64,000 nucleotides of DNA from Megaleporinus macrocephalus (Eukaryota; Chordata; Actinopteri; Characiformes; Anostomidae). The notes under the pieces are model-generated. The model was not told where the DNA came from, did not search any database, and saw nothing but the letters and a program-made list of their open reading frames with translations. Position 1 is the stretch's first letter; each line of letters opens with the position of its first letter. The position numbers were made by a program, and so were the translations under genes. The DNA is taken from positions 20,414,694-20,478,693 of the forward strand of contig CM038711.1 of assembly GCA_021613375.1 (NCBI GenBank), in the 5' to 3' direction. Positions 22,754 through 34,345 of this stretch are shown here, in pieces.

Positions 22754-23390
22754 AGCCACCACAGATGATCGAAACATTTTATACATGCTTATATGGATAT
22801 TAAACATGTGTAAACATATGTGACATCTACTATAAATTAAGCTATAAATTAAGAATATGAAGTCAAATTTATTTTGAAAACAAAGAAAATGTGACATATA
22901 CATTTTACAAAAGTTTTACTTTTGTATTTTAGGTAAGCTTTAAAATATACCAGTAACTGATCAACAAAACAGCTTGAGTGTGACTTTTATTCAGTGAGCG
23001 ATGGATATTGAAACCAAGATGTCTGATATATTAGTTTGAAGACTAGGCTTCAATCAGCAGTCATCACATTAATATCTGTGTAAACTAGGCCCAATAGGAT
23101 TAAAACAAACTGGTTTTAAGTAACCATTAATATTTGTCAAATTATGTTCTTTTAGAAAATGTTATGTAGCTATAAGTGCTCCGTGTAATTTCCACAATCG
23201 AGACCCAGTGCACAAACCAGAATGAACTAATAGTGTTGGAGTCTTATCATTTACAAAACTTTAACTCAAATAGACATTCTCACCTTATCATGCCTGCATT
23301 TATTTGCGGCAGCAACCATATTACCAAAAAATACTGTATTTTTATCTCACATCTTGAGCTGTAGGTGAATTTTTATGCTTTGGTCCTGGT
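22754..23390. other. TSNAXIP1 3' UTR and short intergenic gap
   Basis: AT-rich, no coding exon seen. ATTAAA at 22799-22804 is a possible variant poly(A) signal for TSNAXIP1. The gap between TSNAXIP1 and the NUTF2 promoter is only about 640 bases. Confidence 0.6.
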
Positions 23391-23399
23391 GATCAATAC

Positions 23400-23560
23400 A
23401 AACCAACCCCCAAGAACAACAACTCCCAGCATGCATACGCGTGTGTGAGCTGCGCATGCTCGGCTGAGGAGGCGGCTCGACTTCTCAACCACGGCGCGCG
23501 CCGTAACCGCCATAACTGGAACCGGGGAATCGGTTTGGGCTCACGGAGGTAAGTTAGTCC
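23400..23560 (+). promoter_or_regulatory. nutf2: NUTF2 CpG promoter and noncoding exon 1
   Basis: CpG-rich block (GGCGCGCGCCG near 23492) ending in a strong splice donor, CACGGAGGTAAGT, with GT at about 23550. The next exon carries the ATG after a 5' UTR piece, so exon 1 is noncoding. The open minus-strand frame across this block is a by-product of its GC content. Confidence 0.6.
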
Positions 23561-25443
23561 CAGAGGCAGCGTATCGTTCGCCAGGGTCTCTGAAGCGCCA
23601 TTGCTGGCCTTAAGTATATAAAGTAACAAGCAGTATTGAGAGCAGTTGCGTTTTTGTCCTGTCAGTGGTGGTGGGTTCGCCGGGCTATCTCTGGACACGC
23701 CTATGAGAGAGCGGCGGGCCGCGGGAAGCAGAGCGCTAACGCTTCGGTGAGGGCTCAAGTGGCTCCGGGGTATTTTTAGAAAGGAACGAAAACACGTGTT
23801 GTGTGGAGTCGCATGTCTCTACAGGGCCATATTCTGCGACAGCGGACCAGGCTGCTGTTGCTGTAGACCACCGTTTTCGGGTCTTTTAACCGTTAAGTTA
23901 ACGGACTGTACGCGGTCACACCAAGTTAGCATGTCCGTGTTAGCAGACTGCACGGGGAGATGAATCAAGTCGCGCTTAGCCGGCTAATCTTGGCTGGAGA
24001 GCATGCCCGTCATAAGTTAGTGTGACTAACAATCTCTTGACTTGTCCAGTGGTCAACTGACTGTCCATTCTTTGAACTCAGAAAAGGGCGGTTTCAGAGG
24101 ACAGTAACTCGGACTTTTAGTTTAGTTTTGCTGGCCTTATTTTCTGTGAGGGCTTCATTAGCTGACGCTAGCTAATGTTAGCTTGGTTGGTCGTGCAGCA
24201 GCCATGCAGGTTTTTGAGGGATAGCTGATGTAAAAGCTAGCAGACCTGGCGAAGTGGGCAGTCCTCACATGTCCGGTCGGTCAGTTGGCGCATGTATAGT
24301 TAACTGGGTAGTTTTTTAGGGTTTCCAGCCGGGTTGATTTGTTCCCTGCTCTTTTAGTAAGTACAGACAGGCATTCCTTTCTGGGTCTGGATAAATGATT
24401 CGGCAGGTTGCAGAAAACTGTTCTCACCTCCCACTTTAAGTAACATGTATAGTGACTCCGTCTCGTTATGCTTTGCTGTCGCTTTTGGTGCAAGTCAAAT
24501 AGTCAAGCTGGCCACGTGACACAGATGTAAACACAGATGTCGGGGTGGCCTGTAAGAGACCTTATACCGAAAAAGTGGCGATAAAGTCGCGGCGGAAGTG
24601 TCTGCTGTCTGTTTGCTAGCAGCGCGTGATTAAAGTCGCTATTCACTCACAGTCCGTCTGTTAAATGTAAAGCTGGGCTACACGGTGGGTGCATTTCTCC
24701 CTGGGACACACCACTGACAGACTCACGCTGCTGACGTTCTCTTCTCTGGAAGCTATTGACAATCCACAGACAGTAAAGGCATCCCAGTCTAAAGCTGATA
24801 AACAAACATGCAGATAACCCTCTCAAAAACAATGTATGTACACTGACTTTCGTTTGAGCATGAATCACAACACGCATGACTGCTTAGTCGGACCCACTGA
24901 CTGTATGAAGTGGTTGTTCAGTAATGTATAAAGTTCTCAGCAAAATGTAAGGGTGGAGCCCACAAGGCAGTGCTAAGATTCCTCTGTTCTCTGTTTGAGA
25001 ACTTGCCATACTTCCAAATAAAGTTTGTGCCTCTTTAAGGGACACACAGGGCTTTGTTTAAATATTTGCAGTTTTCTCCTCCTATAGAGGCAAAGAGGTG
25101 CACTTTTAAGGACCTCTTACTGCTACTATCATTTGTTGTGCTTGGTTTCTTGATGTGATGACATTTTGGATACATATTGGTGAAATAAAGAGCTGATTAA
25201 ATTTGAGAACACATCAAATAGGCTGCATCATAGTGAATTGAATCAGCCAATAACAAACTTAGTTTCACCTGAAAGTAAAGGTTTGTGGCAAAAGCCAAAG
25301 TAGACAGGAAATTGTAATAAATGTAAGAGAAAGTAATTTGAACTGTTTACTGATAATGCTTTCCAACAGACAATGCACTGCTGTAATAACCTCAAAAGCC
25401 TTCAAATATGTACCTCATTCCTGCCTCTAACACAGTTTTAAAA

Positions 25444-25483
<40 letters not shown>

Positions 25484-28047
25484 GTTAGTTATTGTTATCA
25501 TTATTAATTAAATAGTAAATGATTTAACCGCCGTAGTAATCTCCTATATGAATGCACCTCCAGTGGGTTTTGTGTGCAGACCTTGAAACCAGCAGTATCC
25601 AAATAGTTTGCAGAAACTTCAAAACCCCATGTTTGCTTTTGGGTTACTGAAGTGAAATGACCATTAGAGATACACTATGTGAATATGGACCAATGTCAGT
25701 ATATAAACATTTATAAAATGTAGAAACTAGGATAAGACTCACCTGTTTGACGTTCCTCACTCTTAAGGGGTGCAGTATGACATTATTTTAAACTTTTATC
25801 ATAATATGCTTTTTGGGGTGTATTGTGGATATTAGCAGTACTTAATAACACTGCTTAGCTAAATATTGCATTATATTGTCAACATAATTAGACCTGTTTA
25901 AGTGCAGCGCAATATTTGTGAAATGTTAAATCAAAAAACTTTTTATGATGATGATGTGTATTGTGAAACTGATGTATAATATTTTTGCCATATTGTCCAC
26001 CCCGGCTCACTGTCCACTACAATAAACATTCATTTATTTGGCGCTTTTTACAACCAGTGTGGTATTAAAGCAGCTTTACAGAAAAGGAGTTGATGAAAAA
26101 GAGGAATCAAAGAGAAAGATGGTAAGAAAAAAACTCCAGGCATAGCAGAACGTGAGAACACTTGTGCTTAGATTACTCAAGACAGCTGTTAGTAGCTTGT
26201 GTTAGCAATCAAATTAGTTCAGTGTCTTATGAACATGGGACGGGTGTCATGTTATGGAGAGGAATTCACGCCAAACAAAAATGCAATTGCTGCGTTGGAA
26301 AATGTTAAATGCGATAAACATGCCATTGACATACTGAATATGTGCCAAAATGACAAAACAGTATTCTCTTAAATATTCACATCACTTTTTACTGAAAAAC
26401 AATATACAAAAATTTGCATTTAAAATCAAAATGCTGAATTCATGTCTGAATATAGTACAGTCCACTGTGGAATTTGATCAATATTTTATTTTCTGCTACT
26501 GTGTAGTGCTTCAGACATGTATGCCTCACTGAAATGCTGTCATTAGAGAGCAAAAGTTACATGCAATGCACACAAAACTGTGTTTAAACTGGTGGTACAT
26601 GCGGAAAATCCTTTGCAATGATTTAACAGTTTGACCTCTTAACAGAAAAAAAACAATATATGGAGGTTTACATTTTTAAGAATAAAATGCAGGTTTGGTG
26701 TCCAAATGAAATAAAAATCACCCTGAAAAAGCATTCAGCTTGCCATTGTACTACATTTCACCATGTGGTGCTTTAAGCATACCCAAACGAACTGCAGTAC
26801 AATCACTGTATTTCTATCCAAGCACTGAGGAATTCGTGCTGCAGTGAAATGTAATCACTGTCCTGTCGTAGCCCTTCACTGCATGTGGGGCGTGGCCGAG
26901 AAACCAGCCAGAAGTAATCACTCATAGCTACAACTTAACCCAAAGATAATGTTGTTTCACGAAAGAGTAAAAGAGGAAGCAGAAACTTAAATTCTACAAG
27001 TTAAGGATGCCATCGTTACAGACAACTAGGTCTACTTGCTATTCCAAGTTGAGTAACTTTTCGAGGACATGGGCCAGACCCTCGCAGTCAGCAGTGAAAA
27101 ATTTCCTGAAATTTAAGAAAAACACTGGAATCTGTTTTTGAACTGCTTCAGGCTCCACCGGTCCAGTTGTGAGCAGAGTGAATAAACAAACTTGTCCCAA
27201 TCAGCAGTATAATTTATTATTTCAGATTAAAGTGTTAACCAGGCAGAACTTAGCTTGTTTCTGATTAGTTTGACTCTTTATTCAGAGTGTTTTATTCTCC
27301 GATCTTCAAAGTTGCTTTTTATTTGTTCTTTCAGTGAACAACGCTAAGCTATAGGGAGTGTTCATCTTGACATATGTGCTGTGTAGTTTTGACAGTTTTA
27401 GATGAGCTAATAAGGAAAAAAAATCAGTGCATAAAAGTAAATTTGTTGTACACATTGAATGCGTCTAATCACAGATTTCAAATGGCGAATTGTTTCTTTT
27501 AGGAAACCAGTCGCTCACGGGCCAGAGAAATGACATTCTACATTTTTATTCATCTTCATGCACGTTTGCTCAGAATACTGTCTTGCTATTTATTTTATGT
27601 TACAGCATAGTCTTGGACCAGATCAAAACAATATTGTTTTGAGAAAGTGAAGCACATTTGCGGGATTTTGTTGTTGTGGCTCTTTATCATTAAAGCCATC
27701 AAAGTCCATATAGAATTTTAGCTTTGAATTTGTTTCTGAGTGTTGCTCAGGATAATATGTTGGCAGGTATTTTGCAAGTACTAAATCAGCTTGGGCCAGA
27801 CTAAAACCAGGTTTCCTTACAGTGGGAGGAGAAGTGGGGAGGGACATTTCATGGATGTATTTTCAAAGATAGCAAACAGCACAAGATGGAATGATTCATT
27901 TTGACATGCACATGTTTTAAGGAGAGTGAGTTGTCTGTAGCTATGGAATGTGTAAAATAGTGATTGAAGATGATTTATAGGTAAACTAGTATCTCTGAAG
28001 TTGGCAATCCACAAATGTAGCTAATTGATTAATTCTCTCTCCAACAG
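23551..28047 (+). other. nutf2: NUTF2 intron 1
   Basis: About 4.5 kb without a coding exon. It holds an (ATT)n microsatellite at 25444-25483, an interspersed-repeat-like stretch at about 25770-26010 with TATTGTGGATATT-type words, and a SINE-like CATTTATTTGGCGCTTTTTA near 26033. The first kilobase is CpG-rich, continuing the promoter. Confidence 0.65.
25444..25483. repeat. (ATT)n microsatellite
   Basis: Perfect trinucleotide run in NUTF2 intron 1. Confidence 0.95.
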
Positions 28048-28070
28048 TGCCTGTAGCTGGGTGAATCAGG

Positions 28071-31000
28071 ATGGGAGACAAGCCGATTTGGGAACAAATA
28101 GGATCCAGCTTTGTGCAACATTACTATCAGCTGTTTGACACAGACAGAACACAACTTGGATCAATATATGTAAGTACTAGTGGAGTACAACATACTACCG
28201 TCAGGTGGAACCGTTTAATTTGCTTAGTGTTTTGCATGCAGTGAAGTGCAGCAGATGGAGCTCTCTGTGTATTTACACCAACATTACAGCAAACAGAATG
28301 AGAGCCTTTTGTTTCATATGTGATACAGAATTTTAAAGCTTCATGTTGGATGATAAGAATAAAGCTGTATTATAGAAGCTGCCTCTTCTCCACTTTGTCA
28401 CAATAACACGTTTGCAGCTCTTTGTTTATTTAAAATGTTTTTGTATTTGTTGTTTAAATTCTCTTTACTGTTGTAAGTGTAGTAAACTGCATCTGTCAGA
28501 TGTCACTGGTTTCTCAATAGTAGCCGAGCTAAGGGAGAAGAGGAAACAGCTTTGCTTTTACATCTGTCCCATTGATTCTCAGCTCATTTACCCACTGCTA
28601 TTCTCCTTTACAGATTGATGCATCATGCCTTACGTGGGAAGGTCAGCAATTCCAGGGAAAAGCAGCGATTGTTGAAAAACTCTCTGTAAGCACTTAATTG
28701 CATTGTTAAGTTTCACATACACTTGATTTTTCCCAAATAATTCTGCTTAATTTGATCATTGAGATTGTCATTGCAGTGTAACTTAATGGTCTATGTTTCT
28801 GTACCGTGGTCGGGATAGGAACCAGTGTTGCCATTTTATTTACTATCTAAATTAACAAGTGAACCTGTTCATGTTTGAGTTTTATAAACTGATTAGCCAT
28901 AACATTAAAACCACTTCTCTATTTTATCAGCTCCACGTACCATATAGGAGCATATTGTAGTCCAACATTCACAGACGGTAGTCCATCTGTTTTGCTGCAT
29001 ACATTGTTTATCTGTTTTTACCCTTTTCTTTAATGGTCAGGACACCCACTGTACCACCATAGAGCAGGTACTATTATGGAGGTGATCATCCTCAGCACTG
29101 CAGTGTCACGGACATGGTGGTGTATAAGTGTGTGTTGCGCTGGCATTAGTGAATCAGACACAGCACTGCTGCTGGAGAGTTTAAACACCTCGGTGTCACT
29201 GCTGGATGAAGAATAGTCCACCAACCCGCAACATCCAGCCTACAGTGTCCTGTGGATGGCATCCACTGATGAAAGACTAAAGAATGACACAAACTGCTGC
29301 AACAGATAAGCTATCGCCTCTGACTTTTCATCTACAAGGTGGACCAGAAAGGTAGTCGTGTCTAATGGGCCAGTGAGTGGACACAATATTTAAAAACTCT
29401 AGCAGCACTGCTCTGTCCGATTTACTCTTACCAGCACAACACATTAACACCACCACTTCAGTATCACTGCAGTGCTGAGAATGATCCACACCAAAATAAT
29501 ATATGCTCTGTGGTGGTCCTTTCGGGGTCCTTATCAGTGAAGAACAGGGAGAAAGGGGGCTAACAAACTACACAAAGAAACAGATGAACTACAGTGTGTA
29601 ATTGTAGGACTACGAAGTGTGCCTGTGTTGTAAATGGAGCTGACAGTGAATGTAGATTGTAGAGGTGGTTGTAATGGTATGGCTGATCGGTGTATAATAA
29701 TAACTCCTCCTGAGAAGCTGCCTGAAAGCGTTTTTTTTTTTGTATAATTGTGTCACGTTAAACGAAGAATGCTTTGATTGCAAGTTAAAAACGCTTGTGG
29801 GCAATGTCTAATGTCACATGCTTCATGGCAGCCAATTTGGAGCCATTGCAACTATATACAGTCTGCGATGAAGTTCTGGAAAAATTACAAAGTAAAAGCT
29901 TTCTTTTAGGTATAAGCTTTTAGGCTTTAAAAGGTTATATTAGGTTATATAAATTAGACTGGTCCAGCCTTCAGTTCCCACATGCAGTAATCTACCTAGA
30001 ATTGGCAGAGCTAAAGAACAGGATAAAAACCCTTCTAACATGGTTCCTATTAAGAAGCTGCTGTAAATCTGTTCATTTTAATTATTAGGTACTATAATAA
30101 TAATGATTTTTCCTTCTCTATTGAAAAGTTTGAAGGCAGGCTTTTGAGCAAATGTTTTATTTTATCTTTATTTTCTCCCCAGAGCCTGCCCTTCACAAAA
30201 ATAGCCCATAGCATAACAGCACAAGACCACCAGCCCACTCCTGACAGCTGCATATTGAGTATGGTAGTAGGACAACTAAAAGTAAGTATTTATGTGACCT
30301 CGGTGCATTTGCCATGGCATTTACTTCATCGTGTATTGCTAGTGGAATGGGGTCATTATGGTTAGCCCTCATTTATATATATATAATGCTGGGGCTAACC
30401 ATAATGTTGTAGGGAAAAGGATGAACTGTCTGAGAGACTAAACTCCGGATATCTGCAAAAGGCCCTAAGCATTACATCAGTAACATGAGCTAAATGCAAA
30501 TGACACATGGACATGCGCATTCATAGATTTTAACTGAAGAGGTATTTCAGAGCTGTAGTGTCTTGTGTGTGTATATGTGTCTGTCAGGCTGATGAAGACC
30601 AGGTGCTGGGCTTCCAACAGACCTTTCTGCTGAAACATTACAGCAATGCCTGGGTTTGCACCAACGAGGTCTTCAGGCTTGCCCTGCACAACCTTTGACC
30701 TCACATGCTCTCTCTGGTCACATGGCCTTCCCTTCTCATCTGACCGTGTGTAAGGATCTGTGCTCTGCTTGGCTTGCCCTGGTCCAAAAAGGCTGTACTT
30801 ACTAATGACACTGGGCAGCATGCAGAGCCAGCTCCTGTTCAAATCCCCCTGCTATTCGACCACTCTTGTCGTCTATATTTATACCATGCAGTGGCTTTAC
30901 GTAAAAGCTACAAAGCGTTTGGTATGAATTCATCTATTCTTAATATACCAACGTGTTTACAGATCACACCATGTTTGGAACTTGGCTTTTCTATGAAGTC

Positions 31001-33698
31001 ATTTTAGAGTTAAGTTTGTCAGTTGTTGTGTTTTTTTTTTTAAATACAAAAAAAATCACTGTAGGCTTGAATGTGTGATGAGATTGTGCAGCTCAAATTG
31101 ATTCGACCCCAGCAGAGATGTTTTTCTGTGTTTCTTAATTACTAACTCCTTTAAGAGACCTGCTGGGGAGACTCCTAGTGGTATAGCAGGGTACAGCATC
31201 TCAAATGTGTTAAAACTTGTTACTTGTACAGATGTTCTCACACAACTGTGTTTTAAAACTACAATCAGTACCAAGTTTAGCACATCAAACTCCTTATGTT
31301 GAATAAGACAATTGTTTATTCGGTTTTTTTTTTCGCTATTCTAAATTTGGATTTGGATGTGCCATTAGCCAGTGAGATCATTTTTAATTTCAGTTTATGC
31401 TGTAACTTGCTTTTCAACAACATTGCTCAGTTTATATGTACTGATTGTGGTTCCAAGGTGTTTGGACAGCATGTATAGGGTTGACCTTAATTGTGGCAGA
31501 TAAATACTACTGTCACAGATGTGTTGCAATTGGGCCACATTGTATTATGTTTTGTAATGTAGGCATGAATGATTAGTTGCATTCATATTGAAATCTCACT
31601 TTGAAAGAGTGCAGATTTTAAATGGCAGTAGTTTTATTTAGTTTTGTTAAGTTTTAGGAGTGGAAATGTAACATGACACAGACTTTGTGAACTGGCAGTC
31701 TGGTACATTCAGTGTTAAAGCATAAAGAAGTGTTAAGTCTAAAAATAATTATGTGCTGGTCTTCTTAATGAAAACTAGGCCAGAATTTAAAAAACAAAAT
31801 TACAGATCATAATCACATTTATATTGCAGTTTGGAATGTTGTTTAATATTTGTTTTAATATTTTTCCCAAATCATTCAAGCACTATTTTAAAGTTGTATA
31901 TAGTAATATTATTCTAGGCTTTTTTTGTGCTTAATGTTTTGCATTTTACCTCATTCTTAACCAAGATGTTTTTTAATTAGTGTGTTGGTTATAGCTGCTG
32001 CATGCTTTGTTGTGTTCATATCTGTGTGTACTGTTATATTACAGCATGTTAACAAAGTTATGGTTCTGAATACTGTGGCAAGTTATGCAGTGTTAAAAAT
32101 AGCAGTTTAGCAATGCATACTTTGCATTGGTCATTTCCTGCTAGCTTTTTGCTTTGGTGTAATGAGTGTGCACTAACTAAGTAGGTATGAGTTGGAGCAA
32201 CATTATGTCTCTTGAAATTTTAGGAATGTGCCGGCTTGTGTGTTATTTTAATGCTTGGATGGAAATTTAGGACTTTGTGTTGTTTTGATCCTTTGGTTCA
32301 CTTCATAGCATATTGTTTGCTAAACAGTGTCCTGGTAATCTGTAGTCCCATGACTAGAAATGGCATGTCAGTATCAGACTATCAGCAAATCAGCATATCA
32401 GTCCAAAACTTCATCCAGGTCCTAATTCATTTTTCACAAAAGAGCCGATGTGGTTTAGAACAAAATATGACTAACTATAACTGTAGAATTTGGTATTCCT
32501 GGAAGTCCTTCACTTCTTTTCTACCACAATTTGGTATCATTCTGCACAAGATGATGAAAACCATACTGAATTCACTGCACCAACACGCCATAGATTAAAG
32601 GAGTTAGAAGCTATGAGAGTGTACCCAGAAAATCAAAAAACACATTTTCTGCATAAAGGAACCTTTAGCATATACTGCCTGGCCAAAGACATCACACACT
32701 CTCCAGTGAATCGTTGGACCCCATTTAGTGTTTACTATGGCATTGTTTTGACAACCTTACATAATATCACAATATTTATTTCCACCCAGACTTGCATTAA
32801 TTTTTGGCTGAGATCCTGTATTGACAATGGGAAAGTGGAACCACTCTGTAAAGTCTTCTCTAGCACATTCATCAGCTTTATTTTATTGCCACATAACATT
32901 GCCGAGCCAGGCCCTGACCAATGGAAGCACCCCCCAGATCAAAGCCAAAGGCCTGTACAGTGAACTTGGTGAATAATGGATGCATTGCTTTATGCACTTC
33001 CCTTCTAACCGTGATGCACCAGTCAGTCTGAAAAACAGTAAATCTGGACTCCTCAGACCACGTGCCCCCGAGCACATTAAACACTGTTTTGTTTTGGGTT
33101 TTATTTTTCTTGTAGCCACACAACTGATGAGTCCCAACACTGTTAGTTCTTGGGGAATTTCACTGTTAAACATAGCCGTAAGGTCTGCTGTCCATGGTCA
33201 TTCAAGCGTTTTTAGGAAATGGTAGCTTTTTTTGGCCATGCTACATTTATTTTACCTGATTATACTCATGAAGAGCAAGTGCTGGACTCCCCAGTGACCT
33301 ACTGCCCACAGTAAGTGTACTCCGTTAGCACTGTTAACCTGGCAGCTTCAGTTCTAAACCAAAGCAGTGAATTTTGGACATAAATAAACTGCGTTGGGGG
33401 CGGGTGTGGAAAATTGTGCCAAGACACTTAAGGTTTCAATCTGTATGGTGTGCCATCTCTAGTCATGACTTATGACTTATTTGCCAATTATACGTTTTTC
33501 TGTGCAGTGGACAGGTAGCGTCTGTACGTTTGTGCCTCGCCATATACATTAACTAACGCTGTTGGTTTGTTTATTCTTTTGTAGGCTGATGATGATCCCA
33601 TCATGGGATTCCATCAGAGCTTCATCCTGAAGAACATTAACGAGGCCTGGGTGTGCACCAATGACATGTTCCGCCTGGCGATTCACAACTTTGGCTAA
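28071..33698 (+). CDS. nutf2: NUTF2, nuclear transport factor 2 (long-known isoform)
   Basis: Coding exons 28071-28169, 28614-28685, 30183-30281 and 33585-33698 (TAA), 384 nt, 127 residues plus stop, the usual family length. The start [14 protein letters not shown] is the invariant NTF2 N terminus; [40 protein letters not shown] and MVVGQLK follow. The last exon gives [20 protein letters not shown] and ends HNFG. NTF2 forms a homodimer that carries RanGDP into the nucleus and binds FxFG nucleoporins. The acidic residues after MVVGQLKAD that contact Ran are kept. The exon with the ATG starts at 28048 after a CCAACAG acceptor. A second, alternative last exon lies at 30588-30698. AATAAA at 34324-34329 is a likely poly(A) signal. 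Confidence 0.96.
28882..29697. mobile_element. Long foldback (inverted-repeat) DNA element
   Basis: The left end TATAAACTGATTAGCCATAA matches the reverse complement of the right end, TATACACCGATCAGCCATAC. Inner blocks also pair: CCTCAGCACTGCAGTG near 29090 with CACTGCAGTGCTGAGA near 29465. The arms are about 400 nt with an imperfect centre near 29290. It sits in NUTF2 intron 3 and is flanked by TA. It looks like a non-autonomous palindromic DNA transposon of a kind common in fish; no coding capacity. Confidence 0.8.
30354..30406. repeat. Perfect 15-bp inverted repeat with AT loop
   Basis: CATTATGGTTAGCCC (30354-30368) and its exact reverse complement (30392-30406) enclose a 23-nt AT-rich loop. 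It lies 70 bases after NUTF2 exon 4 and before the alternative last exon. Probably a small foldback element. Confidence 0.75.
30588..30698 (+). CDS. nutf2: NUTF2 alternative terminal coding exon
   Basis: Complete second version of the last NUTF2 exon, 2.9 kb upstream of the other. It has a TCTGTCAG acceptor, the correct phase 0 after the 30281 donor, and its own TGA. It encodes 36 residues: [20 protein letters not shown], then [16 protein letters not shown]. Compared with the 33585 exon it has EQV for DPI, HYSN for NINE, and lacks the final Phe-Gly. The acidic residues known to contact Ran and the core AWVCTN are retained, so it looks selected rather than decayed. Splicing 30281 to 30588 would give a 126-residue isoform. 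I see no canonical AATAAA within 1 kb after it, only GATAAA and CATAAA near 31501 and 31722, so 3' end formation here is uncertain. Confidence 0.85.
   Translation, partial: ADEDQVLGFQQTFLLKHYSNAWVCTNEVFRLALHNL
30699..33584 (+). other. NUTF2 intron between the two alternative last exons
   Basis: AT-rich, about 2.9 kb. It must also hold any 3' UTR of the short isoform. It contains a Tc1/mariner remnant at about 32675-33260. No other gene seen. Confidence 0.6.
32675..33260 (-). mobile_element. Tc1/mariner-like transposase remnant
   Basis: Minus-strand fragments include [20 protein letters not shown] near 33080-33020, followed by REVHKAMHP, which is the catalytic-core region of Tc1-type transposases, here frameshifted. 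The left end carries ACTGCCTGGCCAAAGACAT and the right side TTTTTTTGGCCATGCTA, both typical of Tc1-type ends in fish. The element is broken and inactive. Confidence 0.75.
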
Positions 33699-34345
33699 AA
33701 GCACCACTGCTGTCAGGGATGTGGGGGAGGGCGGAGAACGGGGCGCTCCGACCCCAGTGACGCCTGAACCTCTCAGTCTGCCCTTCATTCATCACTCTCT
33801 GAGACACGGCACCGGATTTCAAGAAGTCAAATCGCAGATAACATGCAGGCACATACAGTAGCGCCTCTACTCCAGACATGAGAAGTGTTTCTTTGCTGAA
33901 AGCCCACAGATTCATCAAAGTGACCCCTTTTCCTTCGCTGATCTGCATGATGATGGGGAGCTCGAATATCAGAGGACACTGGCCAGGGAAAAAAAGACGT
34001 ATTAACCTAACCTCCGCCGGTTACTATTTTTAGTTGTTGAGTTTGACTTTGAACTAATACATGTCTTAAATGTCTCTTTGCTTTAGTACCTAGTGTATTA
34101 TCAGCTTGCTTTTAGAGAATGCTCCTTGAATTTTTTTTTCCCTTTTTTCTTTTTTCTTCCCTCACAAACGTTGGAGCCTCCCTTCGTTGTGATGTCAGGT
34201 TGCTCTAGCTATCCAAAGAAACGTTAACCACCACCCAGACTCCCCCTCTCCCTTCAGACCAGTGTGCTTCCCACCTGCTCATTCATTGCTCTCTGTGACA
34301 ATAATTACCAAGCCACGATACACAATAAAACCTTTGACTTTTTCT
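33699..34345 (+). other. nutf2: NUTF2 3' UTR (long isoform)
   Basis: Noncoding after the TAA at 33696-33698, to the AATAAA at 34324-34329. A further AATAAA lies at 35494-35499, so a longer UTR of about 1.8 kb is possible. Confidence 0.6.
34324..34329 (+). terminator. nutf2: Candidate poly(A) signal, NUTF2
   Basis: AATAAA about 630 bases after the NUTF2 TAA; a second AATAAA lies at 35494-35499. Confidence 0.55.

Noticed and set aside
23393..23758. 121-codon minus-strand open frame over the NUTF2 promoter
   Set aside because: CpG island composition explains it; it crosses the NUTF2 exon 1 donor and resembles nothing I know.
30477..30842. 121-codon minus-strand open frame
   Set aside because: Antisense shadow of the alternative NUTF2 last exon.
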